Below, piece after piece: positions 24,931-34,898 of a DNA stretch of 64,000 nucleotides. The position numbers and the translations under genes are program-made. Origin of the DNA: Comamonas phosphati (GTDB lineage: Bacteria > Pseudomonadota > Gammaproteobacteria > Burkholderiales > Burkholderiaceae_C); the NCBI RefSeq assembly GCF_014637085.1, contig NZ_BMEU01000019.1:1-64000 (forward strand), read 5' to 3'. Each line of letters opens with the position of its first letter. The first letter of the stretch is position 1. The notes under the pieces were generated by a model. That model had not been told where the DNA came from, searched no databases, and saw nothing but the letters and a program-made list of their open reading frames with translations.

Positions 24931-25791
24931 ATGTTGGTATCGAGAAGTCTTGGGACTTGGGGCACGGTTGTGCTGGCAGGTGTGATCCTGGCCGGCTGCT
25001 CGACCCAGGCAAACAGGGCTCCTGTGGAGGATCGCGGACAGCCGGTCTCCTCCTCCGCTTCCGGGACGGATAAACCTTTGCCCGGTGCTGAAAATGCCGG
25101 CAAGCCCGGCTATTACACGATCAGGCCTGGCGACACGCTGATCAGGATCGGCCTGGAGCATGGCCAAAGCTGGAAAGATATTGCGCGCTGGAACAACCTC
25201 GACAATCCCAATGTGATCGAGGTGGGTCAGGTCGTGCGCGTGGTGCCGCCTTCGAGCACGGCCAGCGCCGCTGCGTCGGGTTCGCCCTCGGGCCGCGGCG
25301 TGGCGCCGGTGGTGGTGACGCCCATAGGCTCCAACGGCTCCACTAACGGCTCCGGCAGCGCTGCAACGCCGGCGCCGACTCCTGCACCCGCACCGACCCC
25401 TGCGCCTGCAGCCAAGGGTGCCGACGACGTGGACTTCATCTGGCCCGCCAGCGGCTCGCTGATCGCCGGCTTCGACGAGGCGCGCAACAAGGGCTTCGAC
25501 ATCGGCGGCAAGGCGGGCGATCCCGTGGTCGCGGCGGCCGACGGCCGTGTGGTGTATGCGGGTGCCGGCCTGCGCGGCTACGGCAACCTTATCATCCTCA
25601 AGCACAACAACACCTATCTGACGGCCTATGCCCACAACCAGACCCTGCTGGTCAAGGAAGACCAGTCGGTGAAGAAGGGTCAGAAGATCGCCGAGATGGG
25701 CAGCACCGATGCCGATCGCGTGAAGCTGCACTTCGAAGTGCGTCGCCAGGGCAAGCCGGTCGACCCCGCGCGCTATCTGCCTTCGCGTTGA
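24931..25791 (+). CDS. nlpD: NlpD-like LysM/LytM lipoprotein
   Basis: This 286-residue envelope lipoprotein (lipobox VILAGCS) has a LysM peptidoglycan-binding domain (YYTIRPGDTLIRIGLEHGQS...NNLDNPNVIEVGQVVRV), a Pro/Ala/Thr linker and a C-terminal LytM domain. The LytM zinc site is degenerate: the usual H-x3-D reads NKGFDIGG. It should therefore act, like NlpD, as an activator of cell-wall amidase during division and not as a peptidase. It follows pcm by 12 bases, in the canonical surE-pcm-nlpD order, but rpoS does not follow. Confidence 0.92.
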   Translation: MLVSRSLGTWGTVVLAGVILAGCSTQANRAPVEDRGQPVSSSASGTDKPLPGAENAGKPGYYTIRPGDTLIRIGLEHGQSWKDIARWNNLDNPNVIEVGQVVRVVPPSSTASAAASGSPSGRGVAPVVVTPIGSNGSTNGSGSAATPAPTPAPAPTPAPAAKGADDVDFIWPASGSLIAGFDEARNKGFDIGGKAGDPVVAAADGRVVYAGAGLRGYGNLIILKHNNTYLTAYAHNQTLLVKEDQSVKKGQKIAEMGSTDADRVKLHFEVRRQGKPVDPARYLPSR

Positions 25792-25793
25792 GC

Positions 25794-26879
25794 ATGGCAG
25801 GCAAGCAAAAGCAAGCCTCGCAAGCCCCTGCCCCGCAGGGGCTTGTGTCTTTTGAGGCGCAGCCAGCCGAGCTCGGCTGGGGCGATTCCGGGGACGACAC
25901 GGCCGATGACGCTGCGGCCGAAGCCGAGCTGGAAATTCGCGAACTGACGGTCGGCGCGGGCGAGCACGGCCAGCGCGTGGACAAGGTGCTGGCACTCGGT
26001 GTAAGCGAGTTTTCGCGCAGCTATCTGCAGCAGCTGCTGGCCGACGGCGCCGTGACCTTGAACGGCAAGGTGCTGTCCAAGTCTTCTGCCAAGGTCGGTG
26101 CCGGTGATCGGCTGCGGGTGGAGATGAGGCCGACCCAGCAGAGCATGGCTTTCCTGCCCGAGGCCATGGCGCTGGAGGTAGTCTACGAGGACGACGACCT
26201 GCTGGTGATCAACAAGCCCGCGGGCCTGGTGGTGCACCCGGCGCCGGGCAACTGGACCGGGACGCTGCTCAACGGCCTGCTGGCGCGCGACGAAAAGGCA
26301 CGGCAGGTGCCGCGCGCCGGCATCGTCCACCGGCTGGACAAGGACACCAGCGGCCTGATGGTGGTGGCGCGCAACCGTGCCACCATGGATGCGCTGGTCA
26401 AGATGATTGCGGCGCGCGACGTGAGCCGCCAGTATCTGGCCATCGCCCATGTGCCGGCCAGGGGCTGGGGGCCGCGCAAGCACCGCGAAGTCGATGCCCC
26501 CATAGGCCGCGATCCGCGCAACCGCCTGCGCATGGCGGTGGTGGACATGGCGCAGCATCCGGGCAAGCCGGCGCGCACCGACTTCGACTGGCTGGCCGGA
26601 GATGCCCGGCACTGCCTGGTGCGCTGCACCCTGCATACCGGGCGAACCCACCAGATCCGCGTGCACATGGCTTCGCTGTCGCACCCGCTGGTGGCCGATG
26701 CCGTGTACGGCGGCCGGCCCGAGGGTGGGTTGGAGCGGCAGGCCTTGCATGCGTTCCGGCTGGCCTTCACCCACCCGAGGTCGCAAAAGCCACTGGTTCT
26801 GCATGCTCCCCTGCCGCCGGATATGGCGGGCGCACTGGAAAACTGGGGCCTGCATTACAATCTAGCCGAAAGCCTCTGA
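25794..26879 (+). CDS. rluD: 23S rRNA pseudouridine synthase RluD
   Basis: This 361-residue enzyme makes pseudouridines 1911, 1915 and 1917 in helix 69 of 23S rRNA. An S4 RNA-binding domain (HGQRVDKVLALGVSEFSRSYLQQLLADG) precedes the catalytic domain with the motif RAGIVHRLDKDTSGLMVVA. RTHQIRVHMASLSHPLVADAVYGG is also typical. A 45-residue acidic N-terminal extension is present. The start is ATG 25794 just after the nlpD stop; a TTG at 25788 overlaps it. It is likely co-transcribed with surE-pcm-nlpD. Confidence 0.95.
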   Translation: MAGKQKQASQAPAPQGLVSFEAQPAELGWGDSGDDTADDAAAEAELEIRELTVGAGEHGQRVDKVLALGVSEFSRSYLQQLLADGAVTLNGKVLSKSSAKVGAGDRLRVEMRPTQQSMAFLPEAMALEVVYEDDDLLVINKPAGLVVHPAPGNWTGTLLNGLLARDEKARQVPRAGIVHRLDKDTSGLMVVARNRATMDALVKMIAARDVSRQYLAIAHVPARGWGPRKHREVDAPIGRDPRNRLRMAVVDMAQHPGKPARTDFDWLAGDARHCLVRCTLHTGRTHQIRVHMASLSHPLVADAVYGGRPEGGLERQALHAFRLAFTHPRSQKPLVLHAPLPPDMAGALENWGLHYNLAESL

Positions 26880-27069
26880 CCCAGGGCTTGCGCAAGCAAG
26901 AATGTGCCAAAGACATCGCCATAAGGCGAACGTCTTGCCTGAACCGGATTTGCGCGAGCCGTATGATCATCTTTGCATGGCATCCTCGGGGCGCTACCTC
27001 TCTCTTCTTTGATTTGGCGTCCCACCGTGCATATAGAGGTGCGACAGCCGCCCCCGAAACGCTGCACCC

Positions 27070-28137
27070 ATGAATACGGTAGATGCCAAGCGGGTTCTTG
27101 AAACAGCATTGATTTGTACTCCGCAGCCAGTCACGTTGCGCGAGCTGCGCTCACTTTTTGATGACGTGCTGGGTTCGGACACGCTCAAGGACTTGTTGCT
27201 CTCCCTGCAAAAGGACTGGGCGCTCAAAGGCGTGGAGCTGGTGCAGGTGGCTTCGGGCTGGCGCTTTCAGAGCCGGCCCGAGATGCGTGTCTACCTGGAC
27301 CGGCTGCACCCGGAAAAGCCGCCCAAGTACACGCGGGCGACGCTGGAGACGCTGGCCATCATTGCCTACCGCCAGCCCGTGACGCGCGGGGATATCGAGG
27401 ATATCCGGGGCGTGACGGTCAACAGCCTGCTGATCAAGCAGCTGGAGGACAGAGGCTGGATCGAGGTGATCGGCCATCGCGAGACCGTGGGGCGCCCGGC
27501 GCTGTTTGCCACGACGCGCCAGTTCCTGGATGACCTGGGCCTGCAGTCGCTGGACCAGTTGCCCATGCTCGAGGAAACGCAGGCCCAGCAAAGCCTGTTC
27601 AAGTCGCTGGAAGAGGGCGCCGAAGGCGCAGCTGTCGTGCAGGACGACGGGGCGCCGGCAGAGGCTGCAGCAGCCGAGCCGGCCATGGTTGAGCAGGAGC
27701 CGGGTTCCGAGGAGCGCGTGCCCGAAGACACCGAGGCTGCCGCCGGCGATGCGGGCGAGGCGCCTCTGGAGTCCTTGGAAGAGGTGGTGGAGGTCGGCGA
27801 GGCCATGGAGGCGGCGCCGCTGGAGACGCTGATGGAGTCTTCTGCGCCAGTGCCTGAAAAGCCGGTAAAGGAGCCCAAGCCCGCATCGAAGGCGGTGCGA
27901 AAGCCCGCGCCGGCCGCCAAGGCGGATGAGGGCAAACGCGCTCCCGATCAAAAATCGGGCCGCCGCGAATGGATGGGGTTGAAAGCCTTTCTGGAAGACG
28001 ACTACGGCATCGATGCAGACGATGCCCGCGAAGCGAAAGAAATTGCGCCGGACGTGCTGCCCGAGCAGGGCGAGCCGGCAGACGATATGAATATGGATGA
28101 CGGCAATGGAGCCATTGCCGAAGGAAAATCTCAATGA
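27070..28137 (+). CDS. scpB: Segregation and condensation protein B with long acidic tail
   Basis: ScpB forms the kleisin-associated part of the SMC-ScpAB complex that organises the chromosome. Residues about 1-170 are the paired winged helices ([65 protein letters not shown]). Beyond residue 190 comes a 165-residue acidic, Ala/Glu/Pro-rich tail not present in short homologues (about 200 residues). The final segment [18 protein letters not shown] may be a short conserved helix. scpA is not upstream. The TGA overlaps the rluB ATG (ATGA). Confidence 0.92.
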   Translation: MNTVDAKRVLETALICTPQPVTLRELRSLFDDVLGSDTLKDLLLSLQKDWALKGVELVQVASGWRFQSRPEMRVYLDRLHPEKPPKYTRATLETLAIIAYRQPVTRGDIEDIRGVTVNSLLIKQLEDRGWIEVIGHRETVGRPALFATTRQFLDDLGLQSLDQLPMLEETQAQQSLFKSLEEGAEGAAVVQDDGAPAEAAAAEPAMVEQEPGSEERVPEDTEAAAGDAGEAPLESLEEVVEVGEAMEAAPLETLMESSAPVPEKPVKEPKPASKAVRKPAPAAKADEGKRAPDQKSGRREWMGLKAFLEDDYGIDADDAREAKEIAPDVLPEQGEPADDMNMDDGNGAIAEGKSQ

Positions 28138-29660
28138 ACGAGACATCGACCCAGATGCAAGATGGACAGGCTCTGCCGTCCGGATCGGATGCGAGCCCTG
28201 CCGCTGATGGCGCAGCCGCCAGGAAGCCGCGCAAGCCCCGCGCCACCAAGCCCAAGGACGGCGCCGCTGCCGAGAAAAAGCCTGCCGCACCGCGCCAGCG
28301 CGCCGCAGCCAAGCCCCGCAAGGCGCCCGAAGAGAGCGTCCCGGCTGCAGCCGATGCGGTGGGGGCCGTCGACGCGGATGAAGAGCTTGTTGCCCCTGAA
28401 GTGGAAGCGACTGGCGCCGAGTCTGCAGGCGAAGTGGCCCAAAGCAATGCCAAGCCCCTGAGCGAGAATGCGCAAGGCTATGGCTTTGCCGACGTGGTTT
28501 CCGGCGAGTTCGACGCCGATGAGGAAAACGGCGCGGCCATGCAGCCCAAGCGCGTGCTCCAGCCTCAGCTGGATTCGCCCAAGCTGCACAAGGTGCTGGC
28601 CCAGGCCGGCCTGGGCTCGCGCCTGGAGATGGAGCAGATGATTCTGGAGGGCCGCATCTCGGTCAACAACGAACCTGCCCACATCGGCCAGCGCATCCAG
28701 TTCGGCGACACGGTCAAGGTCAACGGCAAGCCCATCCGTTTCCGCATCGACCCGCCGCCGGCCCGCGTGATCGCCTACCACAAGCCCGTGGGCGAGGTCG
28801 TGACGCATGACGATCCGCAGAACCGCCCCACGGTGTTTCGCAAGCTGCCCAAGCTCGCGCATGGCAAGTGGCAGTCCGTGGGCCGCCTGGACCTGAATAC
28901 CGAAGGCCTGCTGCTGTTCACCAGCTCGGGCGAGCTGGCCAACTCCCTCATGCACCCGCGCTTCGGCCTGGAGCGTGAATACGCGGCCCGCGTGCTGGGC
29001 GCGCTGAGCAAGGAAGAAAAGCAGAGCCTGTTGGACGGCGTGCGGCTCGAAGACGGCGAAGCCGCCTTCGGCTCCATCGAGGACGGCGGCGGCGAAGGCG
29101 CCAACTGCTGGTACCGCGTCACCATCTCCGAAGGCCGCAACCGCGAAGTGCGCCGCATGTTCGAAGCCGTGGGCCATGCGGTCAGCCGCCTGATCCGCAT
29201 CCGCTACGGCGCCATGATGCTGCCGCGCGGCTTGAAGCGTGGAGCCTGGGTGGAGCTGGACCAGGCCGACATCCAGGCGCTGATGGCCGTGGCCGGCGTC
29301 AAGGAGCGCCCGCCTGCGGATCGCACCGCCGGCCGTGGCGGGAATTCCCGCGGCGGCAACCGCAACAGCCGCAACGCCCGCGGCTTCAATGCCGACCGTC
29401 CCCAGAACGGCCGCCGCGAAGGCGGTGGCCAGCGCCGCGGCGAGTGGGATGGCAACCGTCCCGCGCCCGGCGGCATGCTGGGCGACCGGCCGGAGCGTTC
29501 GCGCGGCAACGCCAAGGGGGGCGGCGCCGGTGGCGGCCGCTCTCAAGGCAGCCAGCCCGACCCCATGCGCACGTCCGTGGGCTATATCGGCGGCGACAGC
29601 CTCTCGCGGGCGCGCCAGAACGCCAAGCGCGGCCCCGGTGGCCGTCGCGGCGGCCGCTGA
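28134..29660 (+). CDS. rluB: 23S rRNA pseudouridine synthase RluB
   Basis: This 508-residue enzyme belongs to the RsuA/RluB/RluE group and should modify uridine 2605 of 23S rRNA. After a basic Ala/Lys/Pro-rich N-terminal stretch of about 140 residues come an S4 domain ([20 protein letters not shown]), the catalytic [14 protein letters not shown] with Asp, and [26 protein letters not shown]. The last 120 residues are Gly/Arg/Asn-rich, like RNA-binding RGG tails. The order scpB-rluB is conserved in many bacteria. Both disordered ends are unusually long. Confidence 0.95.
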   Translation: MNETSTQMQDGQALPSGSDASPAADGAAARKPRKPRATKPKDGAAAEKKPAAPRQRAAAKPRKAPEESVPAAADAVGAVDADEELVAPEVEATGAESAGEVAQSNAKPLSENAQGYGFADVVSGEFDADEENGAAMQPKRVLQPQLDSPKLHKVLAQAGLGSRLEMEQMILEGRISVNNEPAHIGQRIQFGDTVKVNGKPIRFRIDPPPARVIAYHKPVGEVVTHDDPQNRPTVFRKLPKLAHGKWQSVGRLDLNTEGLLLFTSSGELANSLMHPRFGLEREYAARVLGALSKEEKQSLLDGVRLEDGEAAFGSIEDGGGEGANCWYRVTISEGRNREVRRMFEAVGHAVSRLIRIRYGAMMLPRGLKRGAWVELDQADIQALMAVAGVKERPPADRTAGRGGNSRGGNRNSRNARGFNADRPQNGRREGGGQRRGEWDGNRPAPGGMLGDRPERSRGNAKGGGAGGGRSQGSQPDPMRTSVGYIGGDSLSRARQNAKRGPGGRRGGR

Positions 29661-29795
29661 AATAGCGGCTGCTTCAAGTATTTGGGCGGTGTCGCGTGGC
29701 CCGGGTCCCACCAGGCCTATGGCGGCACCGCTAAAATAGACGGTTTTGCTTTTCTTGCAAAAAACCATAGTAACCCTGATTAGGAATTAATCATC

Positions 29796-30221
29796 ATGGC
29801 TATCGAACGCACTCTCTCCATCATCAAGCCCGACGCAGTTGCCAAGAACGTGATCGGCCAAATCTACGCCCGTTTCGAAGGCGCCGGCCTGAAGGTCGTG
29901 GCCGCCAAGATGGCTCACCTGTCGCGCCTGGAAGCCGAGCAGTTCTACGCTGTGCACGCTGCACGCCCCTTCTTCAAGGACCTGGTGGACTTCATGATCT
30001 CCGGCCCCGTGATGATCCAGGCGCTGGAAGGCGAAAACGCCATCCTGAAGAACCGCGAACTGATGGGCGCCACCGACCCCAAGAAGGCTGAGAAGGGCAC
30101 GATCCGCGCCGACTTCGCCGACAGCATCGACGCCAACGCCGTGCACGGTTCCGACGCTGCTGAAACCGCTGCCGTGGAAGTGGCCTTCTTCTTCCCCGGC
30201 ATGAACGTTTACTCGCGTTAA
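29796..30221 (+). CDS. ndk: Nucleoside diphosphate kinase
   Basis: This 141-residue enzyme equalises nucleoside triphosphate pools by transferring the terminal phosphate through a phospho-histidine. [20 protein letters not shown] is the family N-terminus and the active-site His is in [14 protein letters not shown]. Length is standard. The AT-rich 135 bases upstream probably hold the promoter of the long colinear gene run that starts here; AGGAATTAATC precedes ATG 29796. Confidence 0.97.
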   Translation: MAIERTLSIIKPDAVAKNVIGQIYARFEGAGLKVVAAKMAHLSRLEAEQFYAVHAARPFFKDLVDFMISGPVMIQALEGENAILKNRELMGATDPKKAEKGTIRADFADSIDANAVHGSDAAETAAVEVAFFFPGMNVYSR

Positions 30222-30252
30222 TCCACGCTGGCTTTCTGCCGCATGCTTTCGC

Positions 30253-30292
30253 GCTGACGCCGGGGCTCCGCGCTTGCGGGGCCGGTGTCAGC
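30253..30292 (+). other. Stable hairpin between ndk and rlmN
   Basis: GCTGAC (30253-30258) pairs with GTCAGC (30287-30292), and CCGGGGC/GGGGCCGG inside extends the stem. No T-run follows, so it is not a standard terminator. It may lower readthrough or protect the ndk message end, which fits a highly expressed first gene. Confidence 0.5.
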
Positions 30293-30332
30293 AGCGCAAG
30301 CGCCGGCAACGGCGTGGCAACCACATGCCGAT

Positions 30333-31454
30333 ATGACCACCAATCTGCTTGATTTTGACCTCGAAGGCCTGACCGCATACTGCGAGCAGCTCGGGGAGAA
30401 GCGTTTCCGCGCGACGCAGCTGTTCCGCTGGATTCACCAGCGCGGCGCCTCGGATTTCGACCAGATGACCGATCTGGCCAAGTCCCTGCGCGAGAAGCTC
30501 AAGAGCCGGGCCCACATCACCGCACTGCCTGTCGTGACCGAACACGTCTCGGCCGACGGCACCGTGAAGTGGCTTTTCGATGTAGGTGACGGCAATGCCG
30601 TCGAATCCGTTTTCATTCCCGAGGACGACCGCGGCACGCTGTGCGTGTCGTCCCAGGCTGGATGTGCGGTGGGCTGCCGCTTTTGCTCGACGGGGCATCA
30701 GGGCTTCAGCCGCAATCTGAGCACGGGCGAGATCCTGGCCCAGCTCTGGTATGCCGAGCATGCGCTGAGAAAGCGCCTGGGCACCGACGAACGCGTCATC
30801 TCCAACGTGGTGATGATGGGCATGGGCGAGCCGCTGCAGAACTACGGAGCCCTGGTGCCGGCGCTGAAGGTGATGCTGGACGACCATGGCTACGGCCTGT
30901 CGCGCCGGCGCGTGACGGTGTCCACGTCGGGCGTGGTGCCCATGATGGACCGCCTCTCGCAGGACTGCGCCGTGGCGCTGGCCGTGTCCCTGCACGCGCC
31001 CAACGATCCGCTGCGCGACAACCTGGTGCCGCTGAATAAGAAGTACCCGATCGCCGAATTGCTGGATGCCTGTGAGCGCTATCTGGAATTCGCGCCGCGC
31101 GACTTCATCACTTTTGAATATTGCATGCTCGATGGCGTCAATGATCAGCCTGAGCATGCGCGCCAGCTGATAGAGTTGGTGCGCGCGCGCGGCGATGGCA
31201 AAAGCTGGTGCAAATTCAACCTGATTCCGTTCAATCCCTTCCCGGCTTCGGGGCTGCTTCGGTCGCCTTCGGCCCGGGTGGCCGAATTTGCCAACCTGCT
31301 GAGCAACGCCGGCATCGTCACGACCGTGCGCAAGACGCGCGGGGACGACATCGATGCGGCCTGCGGCCAACTGGCCGGGGACGTGAAGGACAGAACACGT
31401 GCTGCCGAGCGCATGGCAAGGCAGCGCACCATCACCCTCAAGCAGGTGTCTTGA
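30333..31454 (+). CDS. rlmN: Dual-specificity 23S rRNA/tRNA m2A methyltransferase RlmN
   Basis: This 373-residue radical SAM enzyme methylates C2 of adenine 2503 in 23S rRNA and adenine 37 in some tRNAs. The [4Fe-4S] cluster motif [10 protein letters not shown] (C-x3-C-x2-C) is present, preceded by TLCVSSQAG, with [13 protein letters not shown] and VSLHAPND following. A second catalytic Cys near the C-terminus lies in the [16 protein letters not shown] block. ATG 30333 gives the usual start; a longer frame from 30285 would cross the hairpin. Confidence 0.96.
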   Translation: MTTNLLDFDLEGLTAYCEQLGEKRFRATQLFRWIHQRGASDFDQMTDLAKSLREKLKSRAHITALPVVTEHVSADGTVKWLFDVGDGNAVESVFIPEDDRGTLCVSSQAGCAVGCRFCSTGHQGFSRNLSTGEILAQLWYAEHALRKRLGTDERVISNVVMMGMGEPLQNYGALVPALKVMLDDHGYGLSRRRVTVSTSGVVPMMDRLSQDCAVALAVSLHAPNDPLRDNLVPLNKKYPIAELLDACERYLEFAPRDFITFEYCMLDGVNDQPEHARQLIELVRARGDGKSWCKFNLIPFNPFPASGLLRSPSARVAEFANLLSNAGIVTTVRKTRGDDIDAACGQLAGDVKDRTRAAERMARQRTITLKQVS

Positions 31455-31479
31455 GGGGCATTCACAAGAGAGGCTGGCA

Positions 31480-32313
31480 GTGGCAAGACAACCGCGTGGG
31501 AATCATGGGGGCTCTTTGGGGTCTCGGGCCTGGTGGGGAGTGCCGCTGGTGGCTGCTGTGCTGGCAGGCTGTGCCAGCAGCCAGACCAGCACGATAGTGC
31601 CGCCTACGGCGACCGCCACGGCCAATGCGCCGGCGGCCGACGCCCATCGCCGCGCCCAGATCCGCCTGGAGCTGGCCGCCAACTATTTCCAGGCCGGACG
31701 CCTGGATGTGGCCACGGAAGAGGTGGGCCAGGCGCTGGCGGCCAATCCCAACTATGCCGATGCCTACGCCTTGCTGGGGCTGATCCTGATGCAGAACCGC
31801 GACTGGTCCAAGGCCGACGTCGCCATGCGCCGCGCCATGGAGCTGAGCCCGCAGGACGGCAACCAGATCCACAACTATGGCTGGCTGCAATGCCAGCAGC
31901 AGAACTTCGACCAGGCCCAGCAGTGGTTCGACAAGGCGCTGAAGGCTCCGGGCTACCGCGAGCAGCCCAAGACGCTGCTGGCCAAGGGCCTGTGCTACCA
32001 GCAGGCCGGGCAACTGGAGCCGGCCTACCAGAACATGTTCAGCGCCTACGAAATGGATGTGGGCAACCCCGCGGCCGCCTACAACCTCTCCAACCTGCTG
32101 TGGCAAAAGGGCGAGGCCAAGAAGGCCCAGTTCTACATTCGGCGCCTGAACCATACCGACCAGTCGAGCGCCGAAAGCCTGTGGCTGGGCATCAAGATCG
32201 ACAGGGCCTTGCGCGACGATATCAGCGTGCGCCAGCTGGCCGATCAATTGCAGCGACGGTTCCCGCAATCGCGCCAGTGGCTTGCATATGAGCGGGGTGC
32301 ATTCAATGAGTGA
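31480..32313 (+). CDS. pilW: Type IV pilus biogenesis lipoprotein PilW/PilF
   Basis: This 277-residue TPR lipoprotein acts at the outer membrane as pilotin, helping the secretin PilQ assemble. The lipobox is in VPLVAAVLAGCASS. About six TPR-like helix pairs follow, with AANYFQAGRLDVATEEVGQALAANPNYADAY the best match. The start is GTG 31480 after AAGAGAGG (31466-31473); there is no ATG in frame before the signal. It follows rlmN by 25 bases and overlaps the next gene by 8 bases; rlmN-pilW-rodZ is a common proteobacterial order. Confidence 0.93.
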   Translation: MARQPRGNHGGSLGSRAWWGVPLVAAVLAGCASSQTSTIVPPTATATANAPAADAHRRAQIRLELAANYFQAGRLDVATEEVGQALAANPNYADAYALLGLILMQNRDWSKADVAMRRAMELSPQDGNQIHNYGWLQCQQQNFDQAQQWFDKALKAPGYREQPKTLLAKGLCYQQAGQLEPAYQNMFSAYEMDVGNPAAAYNLSNLLWQKGEAKKAQFYIRRLNHTDQSSAESLWLGIKIDRALRDDISVRQLADQLQRRFPQSRQWLAYERGAFNE

Positions 32314-33295
32314 CAGTGCGGTGGATAAGGTGAATATGCAAAGCGATGAGCAAGTGCGGCCCCCGATGACGGCCGGAGCCATGCTGCGCGAGGCCCGCGA
32401 GGCGGCGCGCGTGCAGCTGCCGAGCCTGGCGGCGACCTTGAAGGTGCCGCCAGCCAAGCTGCAAGCCCTGGAGGCGGACGACTACGGGGCCTTCCCCGAC
32501 CATGTATTCATGCGGGCGCTGGCCATGGGCATGTGCCGTACCCTGCAGGTCGATGCGGCTCCCGTGCTGGCCGCGCTGCCGCGCACCGAGCCCAGGAGCC
32601 TGAGCAAAACCGGTCCTGGCATCAATGCCACCGTCAAGGAGCGCAGCCACTTCCGCAGCGCGGGCACGTCTTTCGGCGGCTCCTCCAACGCTTCGCGCAA
32701 GGTCCTGGCCGGCGTGCTGGTGCTGCTGGCCGCCGCCGCCGCCGTTTATTTCGTGCCGCTGCACCAGCGCGGCGATGCCGGCTCGCAGGCCGAAGCGCCT
32801 GCCGTACCGGCACCGGTTGTCGCCGCGGCCGGCGCCGGTGCTGGTGCCACAGGGGCTGCCGGCGCCGGAACCCCGGCCCCGGTGGTGGTCGAAGCGCCAG
32901 CCGCCACGGCCGCAGCCGCTTCGGCCGGCGCCGCCGCGCCCGTGCAACCGGCTGCAGCGCCGGCTCCCGCGGCCGGAGACGCCGTGACCCCGGCCGCCGA
33001 AGCACCGGTGCCAGTGCCTGCGCCAGCCTCGGCCCCCGCTGCAGTCTCCGCCCAAGCCTCCGCCGCCATCCTGGAAATGCGTGCCAGCGCACAATCGTGG
33101 GTCAAGGTCAAGGATGCCAAGGGCAAGGTGGTGCTGGAAAAGACCCTGTCCAAGGACGAGTCCGTGACCGCCAGCGGCGAGCTGCCCCTGTCCGTGGTCA
33201 TTGGCAATGCCAAGGGCACCCAGGTGCTGGTGCGCGGCGAGCCGCTGGATATTGCGGGCACGCGTGACAACGTGGCTCGCTTCGAGGTGAAGTGA
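32306..33295 (+). CDS. rodZ: RodZ-like cytoskeleton protein
   Basis: This 329-residue bitopic membrane protein should link MreB filaments to the cell-wall elongation machinery. It has an N-terminal Cro-like helix-turn-helix ([46 protein letters not shown]), one transmembrane helix ([20 protein letters not shown]), a periplasmic Ala/Pro-rich linker of about 110 residues, and a C-terminal DUF4115 beta-domain ([23 protein letters not shown]). ATG 32306 overlaps the pilW end; ATG 32282 is possible. A repeat A copy follows the stop by eight bases. Confidence 0.92.
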   Translation: MSDSAVDKVNMQSDEQVRPPMTAGAMLREAREAARVQLPSLAATLKVPPAKLQALEADDYGAFPDHVFMRALAMGMCRTLQVDAAPVLAALPRTEPRSLSKTGPGINATVKERSHFRSAGTSFGGSSNASRKVLAGVLVLLAAAAAVYFVPLHQRGDAGSQAEAPAVPAPVVAAAGAGAGATGAAGAGTPAPVVVEAPAATAAAASAGAAAPVQPAAAPAPAAGDAVTPAAEAPVPVPAPASAPAAVSAQASAAILEMRASAQSWVKVKDAKGKVVLEKTLSKDESVTASGELPLSVVIGNAKGTQVLVRGEPLDIAGTRDNVARFEVK

Positions 33296-33302
33296 ATGAA
33301 GC

Positions 33303-33421
33303 TCCCCCTGAGTCGCTCCGCGCCTTCCCCCTCTCTCTACGTGCTGCGCACCAGGGGTGGGGGACGCAGCCCTCGCGGCGGGGCGGCCCTTGCTCGGCTG
33401 CCCGCGTTTGGAGTGCGCCAG
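33303..33421 (+). repeat. Dispersed intergenic repeat A, copy 2
   Basis: CCCCCTGAGTCGCTCCGCGCC opens the element, followed by CTTCCCCC, a 30-base insert relative to the other copies, GGGGGACGCAG, GCGGGGCGGCCCTTGCT and a GCGTTTGGAGTGCGCCAG end. It fills the gap between rodZ and ispG and begins eight bases after the rodZ stop. Confidence 0.85.
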
Positions 33422-33450
33422 GTTTTGTGCGCAGCGCTCGGATAACTGAA

Positions 33451-34722
33451 ATGATGACAGTGCAAGATTCTCAGAAGGCTGTGGCAATGGCCGCGCCGGC
33501 GCCGCGCCGTTCGCGCCAGGCGCGCGTGGTGTGGCAGAACAACGTGGTCACGGTGGGGGGCGACGCGCCGGTGCGCGTGCAGTCCATGACCAATACCGAC
33601 ACCGTGGATGCGGTGGAAACCGCCATCCAGGTGCGCCAGCTGGCCCAGGCCGGTTCGGAGATGGTGCGCATCACCGTCAACACGCCCGAGGCCGCCGCCG
33701 CCGTGCCCTATATCCGCGAGCAGCTGGACCGCATGGGCGAGTACGTGCCGCTGGTGGGCGACTTCCACTACAACGGCCACCGCCTGCTGACCGACTACCC
33801 GGCCTGCGCCGAGGCGCTGTCCAAGTACCGCATCAACCCCGGCAACGTGGGCAAGGGCGACAAGAAAGACAAGCAGTTCGGCCAGATGATCGAGATCGCC
33901 GCCAGGTACGACAAGGCGGTGCGCATCGGCGTCAACTGGGGCTCGCTGGACCAGGAGATCATGGCCGAGCTGATGGACGCCAACAGCCGGCGCGCCCGGC
34001 CCTGGGACACGCGCCAGGTCATGTACGAGGCGCTGATCACCTCGGCCGTCTCGTCCGCGCGCCGTGCCGAGGAAATGGGCCTGAACGGCGACAACATCAT
34101 TCTCTCGTGCAAGGTCAGCGGCGTGCAGGACCTGATCTCGGTCTACCGCGCCCTGGCGCAGCGCTGCTCCTGGGCGCTGCACCTGGGCCTGACCGAGGCC
34201 GGCATGGGCACCAAGGGCACGGTGGCCTCCACGGCCGCGCTGTCCGTGCTGCTGCAGGAAGGCATTGGCGACACCATCCGCGTCTCGCTCACGCCCCAGC
34301 CCGGCGAAGCGCGCACGCAGGAGGTGGTGGTCGCTTCCGAGATCCTGCAGGCCCTGGGCCTGCGCGTGTTCGTGCCCAGCGTCACGGCCTGCCCGGGCTG
34401 CGGGCGCACCACCAGCACCACCTTCCAGGAACTGGCCAAGCGCATCGACGACTTCCTGCGCGGCGAAATGCCTGTCTGGCGTGCCCGCTATCCGGGCGTG
34501 GAGGCCATGAAGGTGGCCGTGATGGGCTGCATCGTCAACGGCCCCGGCGAGAGCAAGCATGCCGACATCGGCATCAGCCTGCCGGGCACCGGCGAAGCGC
34601 CGGCGGCGCCGGTCTTCATCGACGGCGAGAAAGCCCTGACGCTGCGCGGCGAGCGCATTGCCGAAGAGTTCCAGACCATCGTCCAGGACTATGTGCAGCG
34701 CCGCTACGGCACGCAGGGCTGA
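33451..34722 (+). CDS. ispG: 4-hydroxy-3-methylbut-2-enyl diphosphate synthase
   Basis: This 423-residue iron-sulfur enzyme performs the penultimate step of the MEP isoprenoid pathway. [22 protein letters not shown] and [18 protein letters not shown] are in the N-terminal TIM barrel; the cluster cysteines are in [14 protein letters not shown] and [20 protein letters not shown]. Length matches the family. ATG 33451 is chosen (an ATG doublet at 33451/33454). The position before hisS is conserved in betaproteobacteria. Confidence 0.97.
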   Translation: MMTVQDSQKAVAMAAPAPRRSRQARVVWQNNVVTVGGDAPVRVQSMTNTDTVDAVETAIQVRQLAQAGSEMVRITVNTPEAAAAVPYIREQLDRMGEYVPLVGDFHYNGHRLLTDYPACAEALSKYRINPGNVGKGDKKDKQFGQMIEIAARYDKAVRIGVNWGSLDQEIMAELMDANSRRARPWDTRQVMYEALITSAVSSARRAEEMGLNGDNIILSCKVSGVQDLISVYRALAQRCSWALHLGLTEAGMGTKGTVASTAALSVLLQEGIGDTIRVSLTPQPGEARTQEVVVASEILQALGLRVFVPSVTACPGCGRTTSTTFQELAKRIDDFLRGEMPVWRARYPGVEAMKVAVMGCIVNGPGESKHADIGISLPGTGEAPAAPVFIDGEKALTLRGERIAEEFQTIVQDYVQRRYGTQG

Positions 34723-34769
34723 GCCGGCAATCGGGGGGTGGATCGGCTTGCTGGCACAATGGCTGCAAG

Positions 34770-34830
34770 CTGGTTCCAGGAATTGATAGCTGTTAGTGCG
34801 CTATCTGCATGGATTTGAGTGTGGTTTCTA
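34770..34830. repeat. Dispersed intergenic repeat B, copy 2
   Basis: AATTGATAGCTGTTAGTGCG, then CTATCTGCATGGATTTGAGTG and an A/T-rich end, follows the same pattern as copy 1 near 14084. It lies between ispG and hisS. Borders are approximate. Confidence 0.55.
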
Positions 34831-34898
34831 TGTGAAGTCAAGATTTGCTGCGTGCGGCATGCTCTTGTTTTGCGAGTGACCCAAGTGTGAGATTTCAC

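Noticed and set aside
24931-25791. NlpD-like protein as an active M23 peptidase
   Set aside because: The H-x3-D zinc motif is absent (NKGFDIGG), so an activator role is more likely.
33292-33450. Upstream extension of ispG through the repeat A copy
   Set aside because: The frame is open but translates the non-coding repeat; the conserved IspG N-terminus starts after ATG 33451.
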